From Bacteroidales bacterium (lineage in GTDB: Bacteria; Bacteroidota; Bacteroidia; Bacteroidales; P3): a DNA stretch of 64,000 nucleotides. Under the pieces are notes generated by a model, which was not told the DNA's origin, ran no database searches, and saw only the letters and a program-made list of their open reading frames with translations. The stretch is taken from contig JAKSML010000001.1 in NCBI GenBank assembly GCA_024400665.1, positions 1 to 64,000 of the forward strand. Direction: 5' to 3'. Positions 42,501 to 51,629 of this stretch are shown here, piece by piece (the first letter of the stretch is position 1; the number at the start of each line of letters is the position of its first letter). A program made the position numbers and the translations under genes.

Positions 42501-44802
42501 CTATCTCCTCAACGAACAGCGTCCCCACTCGCCCAGCGACGACAAAGCCCAAGGAGAGTCCAAGCCCCTCAACTTCTCCGTGGTAGAGATGCTCAACCTC
42601 TACCAACGCCACGCGGCCCAGTCGCTCTTCGCCGCCGAAGCGGCACCACCCACCATAGCCGACATCGAAGAATCCCTGCTATACCTCTCCAAGATTGGCG
42701 CACTCAAGCTCGAAGGCGGATTTCTCGTGCTGTACAACACCATGGAAATCAAACGCATCAAAGACAGCCGCCTCCGCTACAAGGTCGAAGACTACAAGCT
42801 GCTCAACGAGTTCTACAAACAGAAAGTCCAGCAAGTGCACATCGTGGGCGAATACGCCAACCTCATGGTACGCGACTACGATGCCGCGCTGCAATACGTC
42901 CAAGACTACTTCCAGATGGACCACAAACGCTTCATCACCAAATACTTCAAAGGCGAACGTGCCACACAGCTCGACAAAAACATCACCCCAGCCAAATACA
43001 ACAAACTCTTCGGGCAGCTCTCCCCCACCCAACGAGCCATCATCGACGACAAAACCTCGCAATACATCGTCGTCGCAGCAGGCCCCGGAAGTGGCAAAAC
43101 CAAACTCCTCGTCCACAAGATGGCCTCGCTCCTCATGCTCGAAGAAGTCAAGCACGAACAACTCCTCATGCTCACCTTCTCGCGAGCCGCCGCCACAGAA
43201 TTCAAACAGCGCCTCATCGCCCTCATCGGCAACGCCGCCCACTTCGTTGAAATCAAAACATTCCATTCCTACTCCTTCGACCTCCTCGGCCGCGTCGGCA
43301 ACCTCGACGCCGCCAAAGATGTGGTGCAGCAGGCCGCCCAGATGATTGAGGCTGGCGAGGTCGAGCCCAACCGCATCAGCAAGGCCGTCCTCCTCATCGA
43401 CGAAGCACAGGACATGGACTGCCACGAATACGCTCTCGTCCGCGCCCTCATGCGCCACAACGAGGACATGCGCCTCATCGCCGTGGGCGACGACGACCAA
43501 AACATCTACCAGTTCCGCGGCGCCGACTCACGCCACATGCGGCAGCTTGTGGATGAAATGGGCGCCCGCTTCTACGAGATGACCGACAACTTCCGCAGCA
43601 CCTCCCAAGTGGTAAATCTCGCCAACACTTTCGCCACCCGCATCCCCAACAGGATGAAGCAGACCCCCATAGCCGCAGTGAGCCAAGAGCAAGGCATCGT
43701 CGAAGTCGTGCAGCACACCAGCACACACCTCGAAGTGCCAGTCGTGCGACACATCCGCAGCCTCTTATCCGCAGCCAATCCACAGCCCCTGCTCGGCTCG
43801 GTGGGCGTGCTCACCGCCACCAACGACGAAGCCCTCCGCATCACCGCCCTCCTGCGCCACAACGGCATACGCTGCCGTCTCATACAGTCCAACGACGGCT
43901 TCCGCCTATCCGACCTCGCCGAAATACGCTACTTCCTCAAATACATCAAGAAACGCAACATCTCGCCCACCATTCCCAACCCACTATGGAGCGAAGCCAA
44001 AAACGCACTCATCGCCGCCTACCAACGCAGCACATGCCTTGACAGCGTCTGCACATGCCTCGACAGCTTCGAGAGCACCACCCCCAAAAAATACCTCAGC
44101 GACTTCTATGAGTTCCTGGAAGAATCCTCCATCGAAGATTTCAGCCAGCCACCAGCCCGCAGCCATGAGGCCGCTCAGCCGCTCAGCCCTAATACGCCGA
44201 GCACAAGCCAACGTCTGCAAGACTCGGAAGTCATCGTATCCACCATACACAAATCGAAAGGACGCGAATACGACACAGTCTTCATGCTCATCTCGAACGA
44301 GCACAAAGCCCGCCAACAGGAAGACCCTGCCATCACCCTGCGACAGCTCTACGTGGCCCTAACCCGCTCCAAACGAAACCTCTACATCCATTGCGACGGG
44401 AAGCTCTTCTGCAACATGGACATAGCCCAATACTGCATTGACCCCGTCCAATACCCCCTGCCCGACACCATCACCCTACAGCTCACCCACCACGACCTCT
44501 TCCTCGATTTCTTCAAAGACAAGAAAGCCTCCATACTCGCCCTCCGCAGCGGCGACACACTATTCTTCAGCGGCGACACGCTATTCTCACAAGACCGCAT
44601 CCCCCTGGCACGCTTCTCAGCCAAGCAGCGCGAAGAGCTCGCCCGCTGGAACCAGCAAGGCTACACCGTCACCGCAGCACAAGTCCGCTACATCGTGGCC
44701 TGGCATCCCTCCGACAACGCCTCTGCCCTCCAACCATCCACGCCACAGCCCACCGTGGCAGTCCTACTCCCAGACCTACGACTGGAAAGAAGACAGAATT
44801 AA
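39595..44802 (+). CDS. Exonuclease-RecQ-UvrD helicase fusion
   Basis: A 1735-residue protein with three machines in one chain. Residues about 20-200: a DEDD 3'-5' exonuclease-like domain (IVFLDIEAGIDD; ICGHNIVHHDATF). Residues about 330-750: a RecQ-type helicase with PTSGGKSLTFQ (about 352), IDEAHCFSAWGQDFR (about 455), TSAFGMGVDK and YVQEAGRAGRD. Residues about 1150-1620: a UvrD/Rep-type helicase with AAGPGSGKTKLL (about 1163), LLIDEAQDMD (about 1268), GDDDQNIYQFRG, STIHKSKGREYD and YVALTRSKRN. A CEEGCPYC cluster near residue 305 may bind zinc. Probably DNA repair or foreign-DNA processing. ATG 39610 is an alternative start. Confidence 0.9.
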   Translation: MEYSIMESADIFGASAERGFSPSARIVFLDIEAGIDDHKVHDIGALRGDGATLHTPSRSALLEFLRGAEYICGHNIVHHDATFVADIIRQSASPAQPLRALRTLLSQQAAATGEPLLVDTLYLSPLLFPERPYHRLVKDDKLQHDELNNPVNDCMKARDLLYDEVGAFLRLDEAPLSPEASQPALRQIYGKLLSGKEEFEGFLRLVGFQPDDEPLADQIARTFAGLICAHADLGSLIATSPCELAYALALISTDRPRQGSEPSNGGSTWGSSQSATPPWVLYNFPRVEAVLRMLRFTPCEEGCPYCQRRLDVHEGLRYFFDYKDFRRFNGENLQEEAVNAAVAGESMLVVFPTSGGKSLTFQLPALMAGEAVHGLTVVISPLQSLMKDQVDNLTERGIASAVTINGLMDPISRADAVQRVEDGSAALLYISPEMLRSRTIQHLLERRNVVRFVIDEAHCFSAWGQDFRVDYLYIGEFIAKLAESYALRAKADETAAAQPYRYSIPVSCFTATAKQKVITDICNYFQRTLGVQLRLFASASSRENLHYSVIHVESDEEKYVHLRNLIGEAKTPTIVYVSRTRRTIELSDRLSRDGLRALPFNGKMEPNEKVANQNAFMSGEVSIIVATSAFGMGVDKKDVGLVVHYDISDSLENYVQEAGRAGRDPSMSARCFVLYGDQDLDKHFILLNQTKLSMNEIQQVWKAVKDLTKQRPSVACSALEIARQAGWDNSVTDIETRVRTAVATLEQAGYLKRGNNVPHVYATGIMVKNMEEARTRLMRSTLFDDKEREDAARIIKSLISCRQIADTQGDETESRVDYLADLLGLTKEGVISAVQRMREEGILADSRDISAYLQESDGMSRKRSQLTLDRFLRMEHFLYDLVPTDGACELSLRELNDTMAQQSLPGTSVKNLRTLLMFLANKGYLCRMSLSSEASKGAGLRLSYLLPQPHVMQRLQLRENLSHFILDQLYLLNEQRPHSPSDDKAQGESKPLNFSVVEMLNLYQRHAAQSLFAAEAAPPTIADIEESLLYLSKIGALKLEGGFLVLYNTMEIKRIKDSRLRYKVEDYKLLNEFYKQKVQQVHIVGEYANLMVRDYDAALQYVQDYFQMDHKRFITKYFKGERATQLDKNITPAKYNKLFGQLSPTQRAIIDDKTSQYIVVAAGPGSGKTKLLVHKMASLLMLEEVKHEQLLMLTFSRAAATEFKQRLIALIGNAAHFVEIKTFHSYSFDLLGRVGNLDAAKDVVQQAAQMIEAGEVEPNRISKAVLLIDEAQDMDCHEYALVRALMRHNEDMRLIAVGDDDQNIYQFRGADSRHMRQLVDEMGARFYEMTDNFRSTSQVVNLANTFATRIPNRMKQTPIAAVSQEQGIVEVVQHTSTHLEVPVVRHIRSLLSAANPQPLLGSVGVLTATNDEALRITALLRHNGIRCRLIQSNDGFRLSDLAEIRYFLKYIKKRNISPTIPNPLWSEAKNALIAAYQRSTCLDSVCTCLDSFESTTPKKYLSDFYEFLEESSIEDFSQPPARSHEAAQPLSPNTPSTSQRLQDSEVIVSTIHKSKGREYDTVFMLISNEHKARQQEDPAITLRQLYVALTRSKRNLYIHCDGKLFCNMDIAQYCIDPVQYPLPDTITLQLTHHDLFLDFFKDKKASILALRSGDTLFFSGDTLFSQDRIPLARFSAKQREELARWNQQGYTVTAAQVRYIVAWHPSDNASALQPSTPQPTVAVLLPDLRLERRQN

Positions 44803-44818
44803 TTAATGAAAAATAGAA

Positions 44819-44850
44819 AGTTGGCTGCCGCACGACGGCTTGGGCTCTAA
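44819..44850. repeat. Heptamer-element core word
   Basis: GGCTGCCGCACGACGGCTTG, with a second form GGCTGTCGCACAACGGCT at 44950-44967; both match the core inside cinA. Confidence 0.45.
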
Positions 44851-44861
44851 TGCAGGATATG

Positions 44862-44941
44862 AAGAAAGTCCAGTGGACTTTCGATAGCGTAGCGGAGAAC
44901 AAAGAAAGTCCAGTGGACTTTCGATAGCAAAGCGGAGAACA
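44862..44941. repeat. Two 40-bp direct repeats, each with a palindrome
   Basis: Two consecutive units differ at two adjacent bases (GCGTAGCGG versus GCAAAGCGG). Each contains the palindrome GAAAGTCCAGTGGACTTTC. It lies between the convergent helicase and FGE-protein genes and could terminate both. Confidence 0.75.
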
Positions 44942-45001
44942 AAGAAAGAGGGCTGTCGCACAACGGCTACAGCCCTCACTCTTTATTGCTTATTTCTTCA
45001 T

Positions 45002-46966
45002 TCATTTATTCACTTTCTCAACATCCTGAACAAGGCGAACAGACATGCGGTTCACTCGCTCTTCGGGGACGACGTAAAAGCCGCTTTCGAGCGAGAACGA
45101 CAATGCCATAGCCTGACGGTCTCCATAATGTATCGTCGTCCAATAACGGCCCAGATGCGTGCTGCTCTCCATCGCCGGCCGGTACCAAGCCTTCAACAGA
45201 TATTCCTTCTGAATTTTTGTTTTGCATTCCTCCATGAGGCCTGTCGCAGGATCGAAGATGGTCTTGCCTGCACTTTCCGCAGCCATGTCAATAGGTTCTG
45301 CATGTTCGGGCATCAACGTGTTAAATGGAACATTGTAGCCCTCGATAGGCACCTCGCCATCAAGCTTTTCCCCAAGCTGGTAGGTGTTCATGCGGCAGAA
45401 GCCGCCAGCGGGCAGAAACACAGCCCCCGCACGTTCCATCGACGTCCACTCATCGAGCGTAAAGCGGTAACTCTCGCCAGGACGTATCGTGTCGAGGCCT
45501 CGTGCAAGCCAGTTGTCGGGCAGAAGCACCAGTCCCTGACGCTCGCCTACCACGGCTGTGAAACGCAGCAAGGCAGCCTCCGGCCTCATAGCCATCATGT
45601 AGTGCCACTCATACACCGAGAGCGTGCGCCATCGTCCCGACACATTGCCGCCGTTGATGATAGGATTATAGACACCCCAGTCGAAACTCGTGCCGTCGAT
45701 GTTGCGCTCACCGTTGCCGTAGCTGCGCGACAAGGTGGTGTAACGCTCTGGCGGGCGGTCGCGATAGCCGCTCGATGCCCACTGGAAGAGGTCAACCCAG
45801 CCGGAATAATGCAGATCGAGCTTCAGATTCTTATCGCCAACGATATCGTACTGATTGTCGGCGAAGCGCCATTTGTGAGAAGCGGGATTATACTGCAAGT
45901 TGCCCCTGGAAAAATGCACCTTCTTGTCGGGTCCGACGCTGAAGACGCCCTCCAGCACGCCCTCTTGGAGGTGGTGCATCCGCTCCGTGGTCATCGAGGC
46001 ATAAATCTTATCACCGACGATGGAGTCTATGATGTATTGATTGGGCATCCATCCGACTGTGGGCGCGTCGGAATTGAGCACCAAACGGAAGCCGAGGTTG
46101 CTCAGCTGGCGGTCGGGCACCCAGAAGTTGCGGTAGCTCACGCGCAGATCGTTCTCATAGTCGGCCCACGAGCCTCCGCGACCAACGCGATAGACACCAT
46201 CCTCCGCACCTGTTGGATTTTCGGTCTTGCGGTTGTTAGATTCTGCCGGAAGAGTCCAATTCCATTTATACCAAATATCAAGCTGCTCACGCGTTTGCAC
46301 CGTCTTGGGGATGCCGTCAGAGTAAGCTTTGCACCAAACGTAGTAGTCGTCCTGATACCAGTCTTGGCACCATTCCCACACATTGCCCGTAAGGTCGTAG
46401 ATGCCCAGGCGGTTGGGCACCAGCTCGCCGACAGCATGTGTGGAATCGCCGCTGTTGAGGTGGCACCAAGCCACCTTCATCAAATCATTGCTGCCCGAAT
46501 AGGTATAGCCCTTATTCTCCATGCCACCCCGAGCCGCATACTCCCATTCGGCCTCCGTGGGAAGACGGAAAGAGAGGCCCGTGAGCTCGTTGAGACGGCG
46601 GATGAACTCCTGAGCCTCGTCGTATGAGACCTGCTCGACAGGATAGTCGTCGCCAACAAAATTAGAAGGATTGTAGTCCATCACCGCGTTCCAAAGCCGC
46701 TGCGTCACCTCATAGCGTCCCATGTAGAAGCTGTTGACCTTTACCGCGTGCTGTGGGACTTCGTCATTTTTACCAACATGGTGGAGCTCCGGCTCACAGC
46801 CCATGATGAACGAGCCTCCCCCAACCTGAACCATCTCGAACTTCACATCGCCCACCAACACCGTCATCACCTTTTGCGCGCTACAGCGGTTGGTGCCGAA
46901 TCCAGCCACAGCCCATAAAGCCAGGCAGCAGACTGTCGCTATCACGAAAGCACGCATCCGAGACAT
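45002..46966 (-). CDS. FGE-sulfatase-domain secreted protein
   Basis: A 654-residue exported protein. After a signal peptide (MRAFVIATVCCLALWAVAGF) comes a formylglycine-generating-enzyme fold (residues about 40-310: GGGSFIMGCEPE, YEVTQRLWNAVM, FRLPTEAEWEYAARGG, LTGNVWEWCQDWY, RGGSWADYENDLRVSYR). The second half (about 330-650) is a Bacteroidales domain with FSVGPDKKVHFSRGNLQY, HKWRFADNQYD and SGWVDLFQWASSG. True FGE activity is not implied; this fold is widely reused. The open frame extends into rocD. The promoter at 47075 allows starts at 47050 or 46966; the latter fits the signal peptide better. Confidence 0.82.
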   Translation of the reverse strand: MSRMRAFVIATVCCLALWAVAGFGTNRCSAQKVMTVLVGDVKFEMVQVGGGSFIMGCEPELHHVGKNDEVPQHAVKVNSFYMGRYEVTQRLWNAVMDYNPSNFVGDDYPVEQVSYDEAQEFIRRLNELTGLSFRLPTEAEWEYAARGGMENKGYTYSGSNDLMKVAWCHLNSGDSTHAVGELVPNRLGIYDLTGNVWEWCQDWYQDDYYVWCKAYSDGIPKTVQTREQLDIWYKWNWTLPAESNNRKTENPTGAEDGVYRVGRGGSWADYENDLRVSYRNFWVPDRQLSNLGFRLVLNSDAPTVGWMPNQYIIDSIVGDKIYASMTTERMHHLQEGVLEGVFSVGPDKKVHFSRGNLQYNPASHKWRFADNQYDIVGDKNLKLDLHYSGWVDLFQWASSGYRDRPPERYTTLSRSYGNGERNIDGTSFDWGVYNPIINGGNVSGRWRTLSVYEWHYMMAMRPEAALLRFTAVVGERQGLVLLPDNWLARGLDTIRPGESYRFTLDEWTSMERAGAVFLPAGGFCRMNTYQLGEKLDGEVPIEGYNVPFNTLMPEHAEPIDMAAESAGKTIFDPATGLMEECKTKIQKEYLLKAWYRPAMESSTHLGRYWTTIHYGDRQAMALSFSLESGFYVVPEERVNRMSVRLVQDVEKVNK

Positions 46967-47074
46967 GACGTGCGATGAGCGCGTGTTCCTTTCCCCTAAA
47001 GACCTGCAAGAAGCAGACAGCTGAATTGATTTTGAAGAATAGGTATCCATAACGTTGCATTTTAAAATTTTTTG

Positions 47075-47082
47075 CAAAAATA
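47075..47082 (-). promoter_or_regulatory. -7 box TATTTTTG for FGE-domain gene
   Basis: The minus strand reads GTTGTATTTTTGCAAAA. It excludes the longest open frame (start 47368) as the translated form. Confidence 0.6.
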
Positions 47083-47178
47083 CAACTTTCCAACAAGGGA
47101 AAATACTAAACATTAACATATTTTTCCAAGAGCGCACCAGCATTTTGCCCAAAGAGTGCCCACAAATGCCTACTGACA

Positions 47179-47211
47179 CAAAAATCCCACAGCAGATGCC
47201 GTGGGATTTTC
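47179..47211 (-). terminator. Terminator after rocD
   Basis: AAAATCCCAC and GTGGGATTTT pair around a 10-base loop; T-rich on the minus strand, 36 bp beyond the rocD stop. Confidence 0.75.
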
Positions 47212-47246
47212 TATCTTCGTCACTGTCCTGCCGGACAGATGATGTA

Positions 47247-48467
47247 TCATTCGAATGAGGCGATAGCCTTCTTGATGATCTCCATTGCCTCGCGGAGCTG
47301 CTCTTCGGTGATGACCAGCGGAGGAGCGAAGCGGATGATATGCTGGTGAGTGGGTTTGGCCAGCACACCCATGTCGCGCATCTTCAAGCAGACATCCCAA
47401 GCCTCTTTGCCGTTGTGAGGCTTGATGATGATAGCGTTGAGAAGGCCCTTACCGCGCACTTTCTCAATCATGGGGCTCTTGAAGTTGCTCATCTCCTCGC
47501 GGAAGATCTTGCCGAGGCGGTCGGCATTCTCCATGAGCTTTTCTTCCTTGATGACCTGGAGGGCAGCGATGGAGACCTTGGCAGCGATGGGGTTGCCGCC
47601 GAAAGTGGAGCCGTGCTCGCCGGGCTTGATGTTGAGCATGATGTCGTCGTCAGCGAGGACTGCGGAAACGGGCACTACGCCACCGCCGAGAGCCTTGCCG
47701 AGGATGAGGATGTCGGGACGCACACCTTCGTGGTCGCAAGCGAGCATCTTACCAGTACGGGCGATACCGCACTGCACCTCGTCGGCCATGAAGAGGACAT
47801 TGTGCTTGTGGCAGATGTCGTAGCATTTCTTGAGGTAGCCCTCATCGGGAACATAGACGCCAGCCTCGCCCTGGATGGGTTCGAGCAGGAAACCGGCAAT
47901 CTTGTCGCCGTGCTCCTCGAGCACCTTCTCAAGAGCAGCAGGGTCGTTGTAGGGGATGCGAATGAAGCCAGGAGTCATGGGACCGTAGTTGGCATAGCTC
48001 TCGGGGTCATTGCTCATGGTGATAATGGTGATGGTGCGGCCGTGGAAGTTGCCTTCGCAGCAGACAATCATGACTTCGTCATTCTTGATGCCTTTTTTCA
48101 CAACACCCCAGCGGCGGGCGAGCTTCAGAGCGGTCTCGTCGGCTTCAGCGCCAGAGTTCATAGGAAGAACCTTCTCGTAGCCGAAGTATTCGGTGACGAA
48201 TTTTTCCCATTCGCCGAGGCAGTTGTTGTAGAAAGCGCGGCTGCTGAGCGTGAGCTGGTGAGCCTGGTCGCAGAGAGCTTTGACAATCTTGGGGTGGCAG
48301 TGTCCTTGGTTGACGGCTGAATAAGCGGAAAGGAAGTCGAAGTAGCGTTTACCTTCGCAGTCCCATACAAATGCGCCTTCACCTTTGGCGAGGACGACGG
48401 GCAGTGGATGATAGTTGTGGGCGCCATAGCGGGCTTCCATTTCCATGAATTCTTCAGATTTTGTCAT
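47247..48467 (-). CDS. rocD: Ornithine aminotransferase
   Basis: A 406-residue PLP enzyme converting ornithine and 2-oxoglutarate to glutamate semialdehyde and glutamate. Landmarks: [67 protein letters not shown], the Schiff-base lysine in [19 protein letters not shown], and [14 protein letters not shown]. Full length. Single-gene unit with its own -7 box and terminator; it links arginine breakdown to proline and glutamate. Confidence 0.95.
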   Translation of the reverse strand: MTKSEEFMEMEARYGAHNYHPLPVVLAKGEGAFVWDCEGKRYFDFLSAYSAVNQGHCHPKIVKALCDQAHQLTLSSRAFYNNCLGEWEKFVTEYFGYEKVLPMNSGAEADETALKLARRWGVVKKGIKNDEVMIVCCEGNFHGRTITIITMSNDPESYANYGPMTPGFIRIPYNDPAALEKVLEEHGDKIAGFLLEPIQGEAGVYVPDEGYLKKCYDICHKHNVLFMADEVQCGIARTGKMLACDHEGVRPDILILGKALGGGVVPVSAVLADDDIMLNIKPGEHGSTFGGNPIAAKVSIAALQVIKEEKLMENADRLGKIFREEMSNFKSPMIEKVRGKGLLNAIIIKPHNGKEAWDVCLKMRDMGVLAKPTHQHIIRFAPPLVITEEQLREAMEIIKKAIASFE

Positions 48468-48550
48468 AATGCGATTTATTTATATGTTAATATTAATTAC
48501 TATTTTCTATTTTAGCGTGGGTCTGTTGTTGGAGTTATTAAATTTTTTTG

Positions 48551-48558
48551 CAAATTTA
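48551..48558 (-). promoter_or_regulatory. -7 box TAAATTTG for rocD
   Basis: The minus strand reads ATGCGTAAATTTGCAAAAAA, about 85 bases before the rocD ATG. Confidence 0.6.
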
Positions 48559-48613
48559 CGCATTATATTTCAAATAAAAAAAAAAAAATTGCGTTTTCTT
48601 AGAAAAACTTTTC

Positions 48614-50341
48614 ATGATGACAGAAAAAGTGCTGGAAATAACGGGGCTGCATGTGGATTTTTTGCATGAGAAAAAATACCATGCCGCAGTGAAAAATGTG
48701 AGTTTCACTGTGTGGCGAGGCCGCACGTTAGGTATTGTAGGAGAGTCAGGTAGCGGCAAATCGGTCAGTTCGATGAGCATCATGGGACTGCTGCCGAAAG
48801 CACCATCATGCCGTGTCGAAGGTCGCATCACGTTCTATGAGCGCAGCAATGGCGAAGAAAAAGCGAAGGATGCGTGCGAGAACATGGATTTTGATGCGTG
48901 GAATGAAAAAATTGACAGAGAGAGATGGCGTGGAGGTCGCATTTCGATGATTTTTCAAGAACCTATGACGAGTCTGAATCCCGTGCACAAGTGCGGCCCA
49001 CAAGTGGCTGAAATGCTTCTGGCACATGAAAAGGTATCACGAAAAGAGGCCCGCCAGCGTGTGCTGGAGCTTTTCGAGGAGGTGAAACTGCCCCGCCCCG
49101 AGAAGATATACGACAGCTATCCACACGAAATCAGCGGCGGACAGAAACAGCGTGTCATGATTGCTATGGCTTTGATATGCAAACCCGACTTGCTAATTGC
49201 CGATGAGCCCACCACGGCACTTGACGTGACCGTCCAAAAAGCCATCATCGAACTGCTACGCAGCTTGCAACAGAAATACAACATCGGCATCATCTTCATC
49301 ACCCACGACTTGGGCGTGATAGCCCAGATTGCCGACGAGGTAGCAGTGATGTACAAAGGCGAATTGGTTGAGCAAGGTTCCATTGACGAGGTGCTGCATC
49401 ATCCGAAACATCCTTACACACAAGGCCTGCTGGCCTGCCGTCCACCTCTCGACAGTCGTCCCAGACGGCTTCCGACAGTGAAAGACTATCTGGAAGGTGT
49501 TGTTGCGGATGCTGATGAGCGAACTGAACGTGAACAGCCTCGCGAGGACGAGACACCTCTGCTGCGTGTGCGAAATCTCGAAGTAACCTATGCCTTAGAA
49601 CGCAATCTGCTTGGGAAAGCCACCAAAGAGTTGAAGGCCGTTGACGGCATCTCTTTCGAACTATATCGCGGTGAGACGCTGGGACTTGTGGGCGAGTCTG
49701 GCTGCGGAAAGAGTACCTTGGGGCGTGCCATCTTACAGTTGTTAGAACGTAGCTCAGGAACTATAGAATATGACGGCGTACCACTCAACAAGCTCTCCGC
49801 ATCTGAGAACAAGGCTTTGCGCCGAAAGATGCAGATTGTGTTTCAGGACCCCTATTCCTCACTCAACCCGCGCATCACGATTGGCGAGGCTATCGCCGAG
49901 CCTTTGCGCTGCCACGGAATGTATGATAATGCACAGAATAGGCGGAAGCGCGTTTTGGAACTTATGGAGCAAGTTGGGCTGGAATCCGATTGGTACAGCC
50001 GCTACCCTCATGAGTTCTCAGGCGGGCAGCGACAGCGTGTCTGCATAGCCCGTGCGTTAGCTCTGGAACCCGAATTGGTGGTCTGTGATGAAAGTGTGTC
50101 AGCTCTTGATGTGTCGGTTCAGGCACAGGTGCTCAACCTGCTCAACGAGCTCAAAGATCGGTATGGCTACACCTATCTCTTCATCACACACGACCTTTCT
50201 GTGGTGAAATTCCTCTCAGACCGCATCATGGTGATGGAACGCGGGAAAGTGGTGGAATCTGGACGGACAGACGAGCTCTTCGCCAATCCTCAGCATCCCT
50301 ATACCCAACGCCTTCTGGCAGCTTTGCCCAAGATCGATTGA
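48614..50341 (+). CDS. Fused Dpp/Opp-type ABC transporter ATPase
   Basis: A 575-residue protein with two complete nucleotide-binding domains, the DppD and DppF halves joined as in YejF and GsiA. First half: GESGSGKSVSSMSIM, ISGGQKQRVMIAMAL, LLIADEPTTALD, VTHHPKHPYTQGLL-type C-terminal oligopeptide motif (HHPKHPYTQGLLAC). Second half: GESGCGKSTLGRAIL, FSGGQRQRVCIARAL, VVCDESVSALD (Ser instead of the usual Pro), NPQHPYTQRLLAAL. It energises peptide import, but the permease and binding-protein genes are not in this window. Confidence 0.92.
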   Translation: MMTEKVLEITGLHVDFLHEKKYHAAVKNVSFTVWRGRTLGIVGESGSGKSVSSMSIMGLLPKAPSCRVEGRITFYERSNGEEKAKDACENMDFDAWNEKIDRERWRGGRISMIFQEPMTSLNPVHKCGPQVAEMLLAHEKVSRKEARQRVLELFEEVKLPRPEKIYDSYPHEISGGQKQRVMIAMALICKPDLLIADEPTTALDVTVQKAIIELLRSLQQKYNIGIIFITHDLGVIAQIADEVAVMYKGELVEQGSIDEVLHHPKHPYTQGLLACRPPLDSRPRRLPTVKDYLEGVVADADERTEREQPREDETPLLRVRNLEVTYALERNLLGKATKELKAVDGISFELYRGETLGLVGESGCGKSTLGRAILQLLERSSGTIEYDGVPLNKLSASENKALRRKMQIVFQDPYSSLNPRITIGEAIAEPLRCHGMYDNAQNRRKRVLELMEQVGLESDWYSRYPHEFSGGQRQRVCIARALALEPELVVCDESVSALDVSVQAQVLNLLNELKDRYGYTYLFITHDLSVVKFLSDRIMVMERGKVVESGRTDELFANPQHPYTQRLLAALPKID

Positions 50342-50521
50342 TTTCCGCAAGCAGAGATAAGGTGACAAACCTTAGCCAACGAGCTTGAGACCTTGATACT
50401 TAGGAGGCTTACCAGTTGTTCGCAGACCTTCGTCTGGCATTCATAAAGAAACAAAGACAGAGCCGTGAGGACTCTGCCTAAGTTTGATATGAAATGTAAA
50501 ATTGACGGTTCTAATTAAAAA

Positions 50522-50923
50522 TCAACGTTTTTTCTTTTCTTCCATCTTAGCCTCGATAGTCATAGTGGCATGAGGCACAATCATCAGGCGTTCTTTGGGG
50601 ATGAGCTTGCCCGTGACGCGACAGATGCCGTAGGTTTTGTTTTCGATGCGGATGAGTGCGGCATCGAGGTCCTTGATAAATTTCTGCTGACGAGCTGCGA
50701 GGCGGGAATTTTCCTCTTTTGAGAGGACGTTGCTGCCCTCTTCGAGTGTCTTGAAAGTAGGTGCGGTGTCGTTCACATCGTTCTCGCTTCCGGCGACAGC
50801 CTCATTCAACAACTCAAGGTTTTTAACTGCCTCTTCTCTTTTTTGCAGGATGAGTTCTTTAAAGAACTGAAGTTCCTCAGCTGAATAGCAGTTCTTCTCT
50901 GGTGTGTTGTTTGTTTTCTCCAT
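50522..50923 (-). CDS. DksA/TraR-like protein lacking zinc cysteines
   Basis: A 133-residue protein of the DksA/TraR shape: a long coiled-coil (residues about 15-105) ending in IRIENKTYGICRVTGKLIP, then RLMIVPHATMTIEAK. The four-cysteine zinc finger of classical DksA is reduced to one cysteine, as in other Bacteroidota relatives. It likely binds the RNA polymerase secondary channel and modulates initiation, possibly with ppGpp; that is family inference. The own -7 box is at 51022. Confidence 0.85.
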   Translation of the reverse strand: MEKTNNTPEKNCYSAEELQFFKELILQKREEAVKNLELLNEAVAGSENDVNDTAPTFKTLEEGSNVLSKEENSRLAARQQKFIKDLDAALIRIENKTYGICRVTGKLIPKERLMIVPHATMTIEAKMEEKKKR

Positions 50924-51021
50924 GTTACTAAATATTGGTTCCTTTTCGGCTTTCGCCCTGCCCTTCCGACAAGGTCTTCGGGCAATGAGTTAGGCCTGAT
51001 ATCACACTAATTTTGAAAGTG

Positions 51022-51029
51022 CAAAAATA
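51022..51029 (-). promoter_or_regulatory. -7 box TATTTTTG for DksA-like gene
   Basis: The minus strand reads TCCGTATTTTTGCACTTTC about 100 bases before the start codon, leaving a long leader. Confidence 0.6.
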
Positions 51030-51077
51030 CGGATACTTTTGTAATTTTGTAGAAAAAACATATCAACACATTGTTAA

Positions 51078-51602
51078 TTAACTTTGCAAATACAAGTCAA
51101 TCAACCCATTAGGAGCAACAATATGAATACATTTTTCTTCTCTATCGACCTTTTTTATCACGGGGTCGATAACGGGAATGAGTATCTCGGTGTCATCTTT
51201 CATGATTTGGAAGAGCGGCTGAGCAGGATATTCGATGATGCTTTTGATGATGCCGATATCGCCATGTTCCTCGTCGATGACCCTAAATCCGACAACTTCG
51301 TGGAAATAGAATTGGTTGCCTGTGAGCTTGGGCAGGAGGTCGAGAGGAAGGTAGAGGTCATGGCCGACAAGCGAGAGAGCCTCTTCCTGGCTTATTTCCT
51401 CAAAGGCGGCCACGGCTTTGTTGCCGGTGATGCTGTCGAGGTGGAAGAAATAGGGCACGAGGTTGCCTTTGATTTCCACAAAGGCGGAGTCAAGCTCGGC
51501 ATAATCCTCAGGGCAATCAACGTCGAGGAACATGATAACTTGTCCTTTAATTCCGAAGGGCTTGGTGATTTTGCCCAAGTGGTAGCATTCTTCTTTGGTC
51601 AT
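51078..51602 (-). CDS. rimM: Ribosome maturation factor RimM
   Basis: A 174-residue factor needed for 16S rRNA processing and 30S head assembly; it binds S19. N-terminal RimM domain (LGKITKPFGIKGQVIM), PRC-barrel C-terminal domain (FHEVVGFRVIDEEHGDIG; EILIPVIDPVIKKVD). As usual it follows rpsP (S16), but a complete terminator hairpin lies in the 79-bp gap, so part of the transcript must read through or the hairpin sets the ratio of the two products. Confidence 0.93.
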   Translation of the reverse strand: MTKEECYHLGKITKPFGIKGQVIMFLDVDCPEDYAELDSAFVEIKGNLVPYFFHLDSITGNKAVAAFEEISQEEALSLVGHDLYLPLDLLPKLTGNQFYFHEVVGFRVIDEEHGDIGIIKSIIEYPAQPLFQIMKDDTEILIPVIDPVIKKVDREEKCIHIVAPNGLIDLYLQS

Positions 51603-51629
51603 CGTGGTCTTGTAGTTTTAGTCTGTACG

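Noticed and set aside
45002..46966. Calling the FGE-domain protein a sulfatase-activating enzyme
   Set aside because: No sulfatase is nearby, the protein carries an extra Bacteroidales domain, and the fold is commonly reused without that activity.
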